Source: Bacillota bacterium
Lineage (GTDB): Bacteria; Bacillota; UBA4882; UBA8346
DNA: 64,000 nt
NCBI GenBank assembly: GCA_023400055.1
Contig: JAEXFN010000055.1
Span: 1 to 64,000, forward strand
Direction: 5' to 3'
Made by a program: the position numbers and the translations under genes
Shown here: positions 1 to 7,547 of the stretch, in pieces
Numbering within the stretch: position 1 is the first letter of the stretch
How the letters are laid out: every line of letters begins with the position of its first letter
The notes under the pieces: generated by a model
What the model saw: only the letters and a program-made list of their open reading frames with translations
Told to the model about the DNA's origin: nothing
The model's database searches: none

Positions 1-176
1 AGCTCGCTCAGTCACTAAACAAGCTCGCTCAGTCACTCAACAAGCTCGCTCAGTCGCTAAACAAGCTCGCTCAGTCGCTAAACAAGCTCGCTCAGTCGCT
101 AAACAAGCTTGCTCAGTCGCTAAACAAGCTCGCTCAGTCGCTAAACAAGCTCGCTCAGTCGCTAAACAAGCTCTCA
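1..176 (+). repeat. 21-bp tandem array R1 (family A)
   Basis: About eight copies of a 21-bp unit with core GCTCGCTCAGTCRCTAAAC repeat head to tail, differing only at a few bases. The array continues beyond the left edge. In the frame starting at position 3 each unit reads as the heptad LAQSLNK, and the frame stays open through the array into the transposase remnant that follows. The same family occurs at 11391-11669 (same strand) and 35640-35885 (opposite strand). There are no spacers, so it is not a CRISPR array. Function unknown. Confidence 0.9.
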
Positions 177-401
177 GAGAATGCCCTTCGCGTCCTCCAT
201 TGGCTTCATAAGTTTATTTCAAATCAAAACCGTCGTTCTCGCTTACTTACTTATCACGGGCCATCTAAAAAGCACTTCCAGCGCTACTTTGCTGAATTTT
301 GTCATCGTTTTAACCGTAGATTTTGTGAAAATCGGATCTTTGATAAATTGGGCAAAGCTTGCATTGCTCATGCCCCGGTTACCGCTGCGGAGCTAACTTG
401 A
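174..401 (+). pseudogene. IS1595-type transposase, C-terminal remnant
   Basis: The frame running out of the repeat array (positions 3 to 401, stop TGA at 399-401) ends with about 75 residues that look like the C-terminus of an IS1595/ISXO2-like DDE transposase. The visible marks are LHWLHKFISN, then YHG, KKHFQRYFAEFCHRFNRR and the terminal AELT, in the order seen in that family. The catalytic part is not present in the window; upstream of this piece there is only the 21-bp array. It may be a decayed insertion sequence whose interior was replaced or invaded by the array, or an intact gene with an internal repeat whose 5' part lies outside. Family assignment is from memory of conserved motifs. 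Confidence 0.6.
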
Positions 402-437
402 TAATCATTATTGATTGCGTTGTTGCTTCAGTTACCG

Positions 438-470
438 AATGAACTCCGGCGCTTACCGCCGGAGTTCATT
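438..470. other. Perfect 14-bp inverted repeat downstream of the MBL gene
   Basis: Two 14-bp arms, AATGAACTCCGGCG and its exact complement, flank the 5-base loop CTTAC. It lies about 80 bp past the 3' end of the minus-strand MBL-fold gene and could be a transcript-end hairpin, though no T-tract follows. The left arm and the bases before it (GTTACCGAATGAACTC) resemble one unit of the array at 47468-47692. Confidence 0.5.
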
Positions 471-548
471 GTGCCGTTGCAAAACGAGAAGCCGTAAGCA
501 CCGGGCTATTTTCGGCCGAGACCGCGGCGCCGGCAACGGGGTTGCACT

Positions 549-1178
549 TTACAGCAATGCCTGCCACTGGTCGCCCCGGGGGACCGGGCTGCCGTGGGCC
601 GGGCAGATCCAGGCGTGCGGCAGGCGGGCGATGCGGCGAATCGATTCCCGCAAAATCGCCGCGTCCCAGGTCATCAGCGCCCCCAGCGGTTTCAGCCGGC
701 CGCCCCGGTTCTCGACCAGATCGCCGACTAGCAAGACCTCCTCGAATAACAGGCAGACGTGGCCCGGGGTATGCCCCGGCGCCGCCAGTACCGTAATGCC
801 GGCGACCCGTCCTTCCGGAACGAACGCCTGGATGGTTTGGGGCCGGTTCAGCCGGACCAGGGCCGCCAGATATCGCTTGAGGCCCGGCCGGGGCAGCTCC
901 CCTTGCATATAGGGAAGGTCCGCCGCCGACGCCCAAAGCCGGGCGCCGGTGGCCCGCTGCAGCCAGACGGCGTTGCCGATATGATCGAGGTCGTGATGGG
1001 TCAGCAGTATGTGTTTTAATGCCTCCGGGGCCACTCCCAGTGACTGCAACTCCTTCAGGATAGCCGGACCCTTGCCGGGGAAGCCCGTGTCGACCAGCAC
1101 GGTCTCTTCCGCCCGGATCAGGTAGGCGTAAGCGCCTTTGGTGCAATCCAGGGCATAAACATTATTAGTGACTTTCAT
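549..1178 (-). CDS. MBL-fold metallo-hydrolase
   Basis: A 209-residue protein of the metallo-beta-lactamase fold, probably a cytosolic thioesterase- or glyoxalase-II-like hydrolase; the substrate cannot be read from sequence. The metal motif is at residues 60-66, THHDLDH, a variant of HxHxDH in which the second histidine is Asp. A second histidine segment, APGHTPGH, lies near residue 135 and is followed by a VGD ligand segment, as usual for the fold. The length is typical of a single-domain member. The ATG start is preceded by AAGGAG at 7 bases. The flavoprotein gene lies upstream on the same strand with a gap of about 50 bp, so the two may be cotranscribed. Confidence 0.85.
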   Translation of the reverse strand: MKVTNNVYALDCTKGAYAYLIRAEETVLVDTGFPGKGPAILKELQSLGVAPEALKHILLTHHDLDHIGNAVWLQRATGARLWASAADLPYMQGELPRPGLKRYLAALVRLNRPQTIQAFVPEGRVAGITVLAAPGHTPGHVCLLFEEVLLVGDLVENRGGRLKPLGALMTWDAAILRESIRRIARLPHAWICPAHGSPVPRGDQWQALL

Positions 1179-1229
1179 GATTTCGCTCCTTAATAGAATC
1201 TGCCTCTTTGGCCGACGGACTTTCCCGCC

Positions 1230-1940
1230 TCAGGGCAGCAAGCCGCGCCGGTTGAGATTCTCATAGACGCCTTTCATGGCGCCGTTTTTATTTTGCAAAA
1301 TGATCTTCTGAAAATTGGGCCGCAATATCCAGCGGTTCAGGATCCGGCCCCCCAAGTTTTGCAACGGGTAGCGGCGCTGCCCCCGGATATCCCGGACCAG
1401 CCGTTTCCCCAATTCCCCGGCCCGGGCCAGGATCTCCGGGAGATCGGCCGCCTGCTTGCCGCGCAGGCTGACTCCCAGCGAGCCCGAGATGTAGCCGCGC
1501 CGGAACAAGCCGCCGCTGATCAGCCGCGCCAGGTTACCGGCCACCCGTTTGGCGCCCATGCCGGCGCAGGTCGAGACCTCCACGATATACTTGCCTCCCA
1601 ACGACGAGGTTAACCGCTCAAACATCCCCAACCGCTCGAATAACCGCTTCATCTCGGCATTCAGGGTTCCGGCATAAGTGGGCGATCCCAGCACGATGCC
1701 GTCCGCCGCCCACAGCCGGTCGCGGATGGTCCCGAAATCGTCGGCCAGCGGGCATTGCCCCTCGGCGGTGCAACGAAAACAGCCGTTGCAAAATTCGATC
1801 CGCTGCTCCGGCAGAAACACTTCCTCGACCGCCGCGCCCGCCGCTGCGGCGCCCCGTAACACCTCCCGGACCAGGGCCGCCGTGTTGCCGTTCCGGTGGG
1901 CGCTGCTGATTACGCCGATAACTTTGGCTGGCTGTGACAT
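1230..1940 (-). CDS. Iron-sulfur flavoprotein / NADPH-dependent FMN reductase family
   Basis: A 236-residue flavodoxin-fold protein. The N-terminal SSAHRNGNT (residues 12-20) is the FMN phosphate loop of the FMN-reductase family. Cysteines 51, 54, 57 and 63 form the compact CxxCxxCx5C motif typical of Isf-type iron-sulfur flavoproteins, and GSPTYAG follows near residue 90. It probably moves electrons between a donor and an oxidised or xenobiotic acceptor in the cytosol. AGGAGG precedes the ATG. It is divergent from the TetR gene across a 160-bp promoter region, an arrangement that usually means the TetR protein controls it. The C-terminal 40 residues are basic and not diagnostic. Confidence 0.85.
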   Translation of the reverse strand: MSQPAKVIGVISSAHRNGNTAALVREVLRGAAAAGAAVEEVFLPEQRIEFCNGCFRCTAEGQCPLADDFGTIRDRLWAADGIVLGSPTYAGTLNAEMKRLFERLGMFERLTSSLGGKYIVEVSTCAGMGAKRVAGNLARLISGGLFRRGYISGSLGVSLRGKQAADLPEILARAGELGKRLVRDIRGQRRYPLQNLGGRILNRWILRPNFQKIILQNKNGAMKGVYENLNRRGLLP

Positions 1941-1983
1941 CGACCCAACCTCCTAAAATACGAATTTCGGTCGAACCCCAAGC

Positions 1984-2012
1984 TTGACAGGGATAATCCC
2001 CTATAATATACT
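1984..2012 (+). promoter_or_regulatory. Sigma-A promoter of the tetR gene
   Basis: TTGACA (1984-1989), a 17-base spacer and TATACT (2007-2012) make a near-consensus promoter about 90 bp before the TetR start. The word ATAATATACTA is present at about 2003 and again 40 bp downstream, and GTATA...TATAC inverted arms follow at 2037-2062. These are candidate TetR operator sequences serving both divergent genes. Confidence 0.65.
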
Positions 2013-2102
2013 AATCGTGAACTATGTATCCTTTACGTATAGATAATATACTATTGGTATACTTGAGGTCAATGCCAAGTTCCACACGAAGGGGTTGTCT
2101 TT

Positions 2103-2735
2103 TTGTTACCCAATTTATCTCGGCGGGAGAAAGAGAAGCAGGCACGGGAAGCGGAGATCGTCGCCGCAGCGGAGGCGGTGTTCTGTCAGAAGGGGTTCGA
2201 GGGCGCCGCCATGGATGAGATCGCCAAAACGGCGCAGTTCACCAAACGCACCGTCTATCAGTATTTCGCGGGTAAAGAAGATCTCTATTTTGCGGTGGCG
2301 CTTAAGGAATTCAAGCAGTTGCTGGAGTATTTCCGGGCGGCCATTGCGGTGGAGGAGCGCGGCTTTGAGAAGATCCGCCGCGCCGGATTGGCCTACTATC
2401 AATATTATCAAGATCACCCCGATACCTTCCGGCTGCTCTATACGGGCTTTATCCAGGTCGGCGCCCCTGAGGGCCCGCAGCGCCAAAAGTTGCTGGCGTT
2501 GAAGCGGGCCGCGTTTCAGGAACTGAGCGCGGTTTTCGAGGCAGGAAAAGCGGATGGCAGCATCCGGGCCGATCTGGATGCCACCAAAGCGGCGTACTCT
2601 TTCATTTTCGTGCATAGCGGGTTCTTTAACATGTTCTTTGAATCGGGCGACTCCTTTACCCAGAATCACGCACTTAGTGAGGGGGACTTCGTCCTGTTCA
2701 CCCTCGGATTGCTGGCCGACGCCTTCCGGACTTAG
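2103..2735 (+). CDS. TetR/AcrR family transcriptional regulator
   Basis: A 210-residue TetR-type repressor. Residues 1-60 hold the helix-turn-helix domain; the recognition region reads MDEIAKTAQFTKRTVYQYF, followed by GKEDLY, the family hallmark. The C-terminal 150 residues form a helical ligand domain with no recognisable specificity. The start is TTG at 2103 with AAGGGG upstream; no ATG fits better. It has its own strong promoter and stands back to back with the iron-sulfur flavoprotein gene, which it probably represses together with itself. It is convergent with the acetyltransferase gene. Confidence 0.85.
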   Translation: MLPNLSRREKEKQAREAEIVAAAEAVFCQKGFEGAAMDEIAKTAQFTKRTVYQYFAGKEDLYFAVALKEFKQLLEYFRAAIAVEERGFEKIRRAGLAYYQYYQDHPDTFRLLYTGFIQVGAPEGPQRQKLLALKRAAFQELSAVFEAGKADGSIRADLDATKAAYSFIFVHSGFFNMFFESGDSFTQNHALSEGDFVLFTLGLLADAFRT

Positions 2736-2795
2736 CCAAAGGTCCGACGCAGGCGATCCGGGCTGGTCTGACGAGGGTGCGGGGCCGGGCCGTTT

Positions 2796-3371
2796 TTAAG
2801 CCATGCCCTCATTGAGCAGCACCATATGGAGATGATCCTCCCAGACCCCATTGATCCGCAGATACTGGCGGGCCAGCCCTTCCGGTTGGAAGCCCGTCTT
2901 CTCGGCCACCCGGAGCGACGCCCCGTTGCGCGGCATGATATTGGCTTCCAGCCGGTGCAGTCCCAGCTCGCCGAAGGCCAGTCCGATGACGGCCCGGAGC
3001 GCTTCGGTCATATAGCCCCGGTTGACCAGCGCCCGGTCGAGATGATAACCGACGTGGCAGGATTGGAAGGCGCCCCGCACGATGTTGTTGAGCGCGATCG
3101 CCCCGATCACCCGGTCCGGCTCCGCCTTCTCAAAAAACCACAGTTTAAAGAGGCGGTCGGCCCGGATCAGCTCCCATTCGTTCCGGAGCAGCTCCGCCTG
3201 ATGCTGCGGCGTGAAAAACTCCTCTGGCCGCAGCGGGTTCCACTGCCGGTGAAACTCCCGGTTCCGCAGCCAATAGGCGGCGACCGCCCCGGCCGCCCCC
3301 TCATCCAAGACCTTCAGCGTCAATCGTTCCGTCTCCAGCTGAAAACCTTCGAGCTTCAGCGCGATGTCCAT
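2796..3371 (-). CDS. GNAT family N-acetyltransferase (RimJ/RimL-like)
   Basis: A 191-residue acetyltransferase of the RimJ/RimL group, which moves an acetyl group from acetyl-CoA to an amine, often a protein N-terminus. Family features are ETERLTLKVLD at the N-terminus, IGAIALNNI in the middle beta strands, GYHLDRALVNRGYMTEAL as the acetyl-CoA loop, and HRLEANIMPRNGASLRVAEK near the C-terminus. The ATG at 3371 is chosen because GGGGAGG precedes it and because the alaS terminator occupies the sequence just upstream; a longer frame to 3434 would run through that hairpin. The target is unknown. Confidence 0.85.
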   Translation of the reverse strand: MDIALKLEGFQLETERLTLKVLDEGAAGAVAAYWLRNREFHRQWNPLRPEEFFTPQHQAELLRNEWELIRADRLFKLWFFEKAEPDRVIGAIALNNIVRGAFQSCHVGYHLDRALVNRGYMTEALRAVIGLAFGELGLHRLEANIMPRNGASLRVAEKTGFQPEGLARQYLRINGVWEDHLHMVLLNEGMA

Positions 3372-3402
3372 CCTATAACCTCCCCGGCGAAATCCTCCAC
3401 GC

Positions 3403-3432
3403 AAAAATAAGGACGGACCTCTGGGTCCGCCC
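3403..3432 (-). terminator. Rho-independent terminator of alaS
   Basis: On the minus strand a stem GGACC(C)/GGTCC extended by GGGCG/CGTCC, with a short loop, is followed by TTATTTTTGC. It lies 36 bp after the alaS stop codon. Confidence 0.8.
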
Positions 3433-3467
3433 ATCGAATTTATGTTTGAACTTAAATCCCCGTTGAT

Positions 3468-6086
3468 CTAGCCCAACAATTCCTGAATCAGCTTCGCGCC
3501 GACCGCCAGCGCCTGGTCGACCTTAGCGGCATCTTTCCCACCGGCCTGGGCCAGGTCGGGCCGTCCGCCGCCGCCGCCGCCGGCCTCGGCCGCCACTCGC
3601 TTGATGATCGCGCCGGCCTGCACTTTGGCGGTGAGGTCCTTGGTCACGCCGGCCACGAAGGTCACCTTGCCCTCGGTGACCGCGCCGAGCAGCGCCACGC
3701 CGCTCCCCATCTGGTCGCGCAGTTTATCGACGGCCTCCCGCATCAGTTCGATGCTCAGGCCATCGACCCGGGCCACCAGGAACCGGCCGGCCGGCGCCGT
3801 CTTGATCTGCGCGAACAGCTCTTTCACCTGCTGTGCCGCTTGATCCTGGCCGGCCTTGGCCAATTCCTTTTGCAATTTATTGTAGTCGTCCACTAACGCC
3901 TGGAGTTTGAGAAGCGCCTGACTGGCATCGGTCTTCAACAGGGCGCAGATTTCCTCCAAAGTCCGCCGTTCTGCGCCGGCGATCCGGAAGGCCTCGTCCC
4001 CGGTGACCGCCTCGATCCGGCGCACTCCCGTGGCCACGCTGCTTTCGGAGACGATCCGGAACCAGCGGATCTGCGCCGTATTGGTCACATGGGTGCCGCC
4101 GCACAGTTCGGTGCTGAAGCCGGGCACCTGGACCATCCGCACCCGGTCGCCGTACTTCTCGCCGAAGAGCGCCATCGCTCCGGCGGCCACCGCCGCATCA
4201 TAAGTAGTCTCCTCGGTGCAGACCGTGATCCCCTGGCCGATGACCCGGTTGACTAAACTTTCGACGGCCGCCAACTGGTCGTCGCTGATCTTCTCAAAAT
4301 GGGTAAAGTCGAAACGAAGCCGTTCCGGCGTCACCGACGAGCCCGACTGGTGGACGTGATCCCCCAGCACCTGCCGGAGCGCGGCTTGGAGCAAATGGGT
4401 CGCCGTGTGGTTGGCCGCCGTGGCCCGACGCCGCTCGGTGGCGACTTCCAGGGTAAACTGAGCGGCATCTTTGGGGAACTGGTCCGCCTTGCGCACCAGA
4501 TGCACGATGCGGTCGTTCAGCTTCACGGTATCGGTCACCGCGAATTCCCGGCCGTCGGCTTTGATCGTGCCGACGTCGCCGACCTGGCCGCCGGACTCGG
4601 CGTAAAAGGGCGTCTGGTCGAAGACCAGATGCCAATGGTCCTGGTCCTCGCCGATCAGACAGAGCCGGCCCGGGGCCGCCAGGGTCTCGTAACCCCGGAA
4701 ATGGGAATGGGCTCCTTCGGTCAGGGTCTCCCAACGGGTTTGATCCTCGGCCATGGTGAACTTCCCGCTCTGACGGGCCTTGGTCCGCTGGTTCTCCATC
4801 TCCCGGTTGAAGCCGTCCAGATCGACCGTCAAGCCCCGCTCCTCGGCCATCAGTTGAGTCAGGTCCAGCGGGAATCCATAGGTATCATAAAGTTTGAAGG
4901 CGTCCGCCCCGGCGACAGTCCGGCCGCCGCTGGCCGCCAAACGTTCCGCAATGCTCTCAAACAGCTCAATGCCTTTGTCCAGGGTCCGGTTGAACCCTTC
5001 CTCCTCGGCCTTGATCACCAATTCGCAATGAGCTTGCTGCTTCTCCAGCTCCGGATAGGCGCTCCCCATGCTCTCCACCAGATACGGGACGATCTTATAC
5101 AGAAACGGTTCGGTCATCCCCAGGGTCCGGCCAAAACGGGCCGCCCGGCGCAGGATCCGGCGGAGCACGTAACCCCGACCTTCGTTGGACGGCAGCGCGC
5201 CGTCGGCGATGGCGAAGGTCAAGGACCGGATATGATCGGCGATCACCCGCATCGGAACCTGATGTTCCGGCACGGCATAGCTTTGTCCGGTGACCGTCGC
5301 GATTCCGGCGATGATTTGGCGGAAAAGATCGATATCGTAGTTGGAACGCTCGCCCTGCAGCACCGAAACGATCCGCTCGAAGCCCATTCCGGTATCCACA
5401 TGCTTGGCGGGCAACTCTTCCAGAGTTCCGTCGGTCTTACGGTTATATTGGATGAAAACCAAGTTCCAAAGTTCGATAAAACGGGCACAACCGACGTTGA
5501 CGCCGCAAACGTGGCCGGGAATGTGCCCTTTGTCGCAGCGTTCCGGGCCCAGATCGATATGAATCTCCGAGCACGGCCCGCAAGGCCCGGTATCGCCCAT
5601 CTCCCAGAAGTTGTCCTTTTCGCCGAACCGCATCACATGATCGGGGTCGATGTCGGTAACCCCTTTCCAGAAAGATTCGGCCTCCGCGTCGGTCTTGTAA
5701 ACCGTCGCGTACAACTTGTCCTTGGGCAACCCCCAGCGTTCGGTCAAAAGTTCCCACGCCCAAGCGATGGCTTCCTTCTTATAATAGTCCCCGAACGACC
5801 AGTTGCCGAGCATCTCAAAGAAGGTATGGTGATAGGTATCCCGGCCGACTTCCTCCAGGTCATTATGTTTGCCGCTCACCCGGATGCATTTCTGGGAATC
5901 GGCGGCCCGGTGGTAGGTCCGGGTCCCGGTGCCGAGGAAGACGTCCTTGAACTGGTTCATTCCGGCATTGGTGAAGATCAAGGTCGGATCATTATGTGGA
6001 ATCAAAGAGGCACTGGGAACGACGGTATGCCCCTTTTCCTGAAAAAAGTCGAGAAATTCCTGTCGGACTTGACTCGCGGATTTCAC
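3468..6086 (-). CDS. alaS: Alanine-tRNA ligase
   Basis: A full-length 872-residue alanyl-tRNA synthetase. The class II catalytic core is N-terminal (SASLIPHNDPTLIFTNAGMN near residue 25, then the GDTGPCGPCSE loop near 165). The editing domain carries the zinc-binding HTATH near residue 552 and CGGTH near 660, which together clear mischarged Ser- and Gly-tRNA(Ala). The C-Ala domain ends with a glycine-rich GGGGGGRPDLAQAGG segment around residue 845. The start is GTG at 6086, preceded by AGGAGG. A good promoter 30 bp upstream leaves a leader too short for a T-box, so tRNA-sensing control is not expected. It has its own terminator and is monocistronic. Confidence 0.97.
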   Translation of the reverse strand: MKSASQVRQEFLDFFQEKGHTVVPSASLIPHNDPTLIFTNAGMNQFKDVFLGTGTRTYHRAADSQKCIRVSGKHNDLEEVGRDTYHHTFFEMLGNWSFGDYYKKEAIAWAWELLTERWGLPKDKLYATVYKTDAEAESFWKGVTDIDPDHVMRFGEKDNFWEMGDTGPCGPCSEIHIDLGPERCDKGHIPGHVCGVNVGCARFIELWNLVFIQYNRKTDGTLEELPAKHVDTGMGFERIVSVLQGERSNYDIDLFRQIIAGIATVTGQSYAVPEHQVPMRVIADHIRSLTFAIADGALPSNEGRGYVLRRILRRAARFGRTLGMTEPFLYKIVPYLVESMGSAYPELEKQQAHCELVIKAEEEGFNRTLDKGIELFESIAERLAASGGRTVAGADAFKLYDTYGFPLDLTQLMAEERGLTVDLDGFNREMENQRTKARQSGKFTMAEDQTRWETLTEGAHSHFRGYETLAAPGRLCLIGEDQDHWHLVFDQTPFYAESGGQVGDVGTIKADGREFAVTDTVKLNDRIVHLVRKADQFPKDAAQFTLEVATERRRATAANHTATHLLQAALRQVLGDHVHQSGSSVTPERLRFDFTHFEKISDDQLAAVESLVNRVIGQGITVCTEETTYDAAVAAGAMALFGEKYGDRVRMVQVPGFSTELCGGTHVTNTAQIRWFRIVSESSVATGVRRIEAVTGDEAFRIAGAERRTLEEICALLKTDASQALLKLQALVDDYNKLQKELAKAGQDQAAQQVKELFAQIKTAPAGRFLVARVDGLSIELMREAVDKLRDQMGSGVALLGAVTEGKVTFVAGVTKDLTAKVQAGAIIKRVAAEAGGGGGGRPDLAQAGGKDAAKVDQALAVGAKLIQELLG

Positions 6087-6119
6087 GAAAAAATCCTCCT
6101 CTATTCATAAACTACTCCC

Positions 6120-6148
6120 ATTTTAAACGAAAACCCGCTTCATGGCAA
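6120..6148 (-). promoter_or_regulatory. Sigma-A promoter of alaS
   Basis: Read on the minus strand: TTGCCA (6143-6148), a spacer of exactly 17 bases, then TAAAAT (6120-6125). The transcription start would be near 6113, giving a 5' leader of about 27 bases that just holds the ribosome binding site. Confidence 0.7.
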
Positions 6149-6217
6149 TAATAACTTGAATCCGGGCCCGCCATCCGAACCGGCCGATCCCGGCCTCCTC
6201 CCCGGTCGCTCTCCCCG

Positions 6218-6233
6218 TTGAAACGGTTCCAAA
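6218..6233. promoter_or_regulatory. Possible second LacI-type operator
   Basis: TTGAAACGGTTCCAAA repeats the right half (GGTTCCAAA) of the perfect palindrome at 6383-6400, with a degenerate left half. It lies 165 bp upstream, a distance at which two repressor dimers could form a loop. Confidence 0.35.
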
Positions 6234-6382
6234 TTATCATCCGGTGCTATTCATCTAAAATCCTTAATGAACCAGACTTTTTTACATCCCTCTATTTAAC
6301 GGCAGTAAGTATCAGTAAGATATGTAATTTTTTTCTGAAAACCGGCAGGATATTTCAAGGCCGAAATGAATATAAATTAGTG

Positions 6383-6400
6383 TTTGGAACCGGTTCCAAA
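6383..6400. promoter_or_regulatory. LacI-family operator (perfect 18-bp palindrome)
   Basis: TTTGGAACCGGTTCCAAA is a perfect palindrome with the central CG step typical of LacI-family operators. It lies 41 bp before the lacI-type start, just downstream of an AT-rich TATAAA segment at about 6371, so a bound repressor would cover the transcription start. This indicates autoregulation together with the phosphorylase gene downstream. Confidence 0.75.
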
Positions 6401-6440
6401 ATTGATAATCGCTTGCCTGGCAAAGGAGGACCGCGCAGTC

Positions 6441-7493
6441 ATGGCCACCCTGAAAGATATTGCGCGCGTCGCGGGGGTATCGGTGGGCACCGTCTCCCGG
6501 GTGATCAACCATTCGCCCCACGTATCGCCGCGCAAACGGGAAACTGTCGAGCGCATCATGGCGGAATTGCAATACCAGCCGGACTTCATGGCCCAAAACC
6601 TCAGCCGCAAAGGCCGGCGTACCGGCGAACTGGGCTTGGTGATCACCGGAATCGACAATCCGGCCAACGCCGAGATCGTCCGGGGTGCCACTGATGAAGC
6701 CGACCGTCACGATTATACGACGATGCTGGGCACCGCCTGGTCGACCGAGGAGATCCGGAAATACCTGGCGGTATTCATCCACCGCCGGGTCGAAGGGGTG
6801 GCCATCGCCTCCTACATGGACCGGCGGACCCTTCAGGCCGTCGGCCAGTTGCATACCCAGGGGGTCCCGATCGCCGTCTGCCGCGATTCGGCCTGGCCCG
6901 CCGTTGAGGGCGGGATCGATTTCAACGAGATCGCCACGGTCGATTTCGAATCCTGCTCATCGTGCCAACAGGCGGTATCCTACCTGATCGGCCTGGGCCA
7001 CCGGCGCATCGCCGCCATCAGCGGTAACGCCGAGCTGAATGCGCACGATCCCCGGCTGTTGGGCTACCAGCAGGCCCACCACCAGGCTGGCCTGGCGGTG
7101 GATCCGCGACTGCTCTTCCCCGGTGGCTCCGATACCCTGATGACCGGCGCCCGCGCCATGCAGGAAGCGCTGGCCGCCGACCGCTCGATCAGCGCCGTGT
7201 TTGCCTTCAACGACCTGCTGGCTGCCGGCGCGCTGCGCGTCCTGCAGGAGTCGGGCCTGCGGGTGCCCGAGGACGTTTCGGTGATCGGTTTCGATAACAT
7301 CCCGATGAGCGCCTACCTCAATCCCCCGCTGACCACCATCAATGTGCCCAAGTATGAAATAGGACGGGCGCTCATCCGCGAATTGATTGGGGCGATCCGC
7401 CAAACCCCGCTGGAACACGCGTTATTAAGCACCAATCTGGTGGTGCGTCAATCCACCGGATGGGTCCGCAGTGCGCCGCCGGACCGTCTCTAA
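6441..7493 (+). CDS. LacI family transcriptional regulator
   Basis: A 350-residue LacI/GalR repressor. The N-terminal domain begins MATLKDIARVAGVSVGTVSR, the standard helix-turn-helix and hinge entry. The remaining 290 residues are a periplasmic-binding-protein-like effector domain, including the segments AVFAFNDLLAAGALR and VIGFDNIPMSAYLNPPLTT seen in most members. The ATG at 6441 is used because AAAGGAGGA precedes it and because it gives the canonical N-terminus; an upstream in-frame codon lies inside the operator. The glycoside phosphorylase gene starts 54 bp downstream with no terminator between, so the pair is an operon under this regulator. The effector is probably a disaccharide or its product, which is inference. 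Confidence 0.9.
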   Translation: MATLKDIARVAGVSVGTVSRVINHSPHVSPRKRETVERIMAELQYQPDFMAQNLSRKGRRTGELGLVITGIDNPANAEIVRGATDEADRHDYTTMLGTAWSTEEIRKYLAVFIHRRVEGVAIASYMDRRTLQAVGQLHTQGVPIAVCRDSAWPAVEGGIDFNEIATVDFESCSSCQQAVSYLIGLGHRRIAAISGNAELNAHDPRLLGYQQAHHQAGLAVDPRLLFPGGSDTLMTGARAMQEALAADRSISAVFAFNDLLAAGALRVLQESGLRVPEDVSVIGFDNIPMSAYLNPPLTTINVPKYEIGRALIRELIGAIRQTPLEHALLSTNLVVRQSTGWVRSAPPDRL

Positions 7494-7547
7494 ATGGATC
7501 CGCCGGAGTTCATTGCCTATTGAGGCCGAAAGGAAGGATGCCCGATC

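Noticed and set aside
1..176. CRISPR array
   Set aside because: Units are contiguous and 21 bp long with no unique spacers, and no cas genes are nearby. The same applies to the other seven arrays.
4299..6110. 603-residue plus-strand reading frame opposite alaS
   Set aside because: It is antisense to a complete, well-conserved alaS, has no recognisable domain and reflects GC-rich third positions. The same applies to long frames opposite the ABC exporter (13534-15402), the chemoreceptor (23431-25365), clpC (36834-39008) and the pectate lyase (58340-59575).
6087..6119. T-box leader for alaS
   Set aside because: The promoter leaves a leader of about 27 bases, and no T-box sequence or terminator/antiterminator is visible up to the LacI operator.
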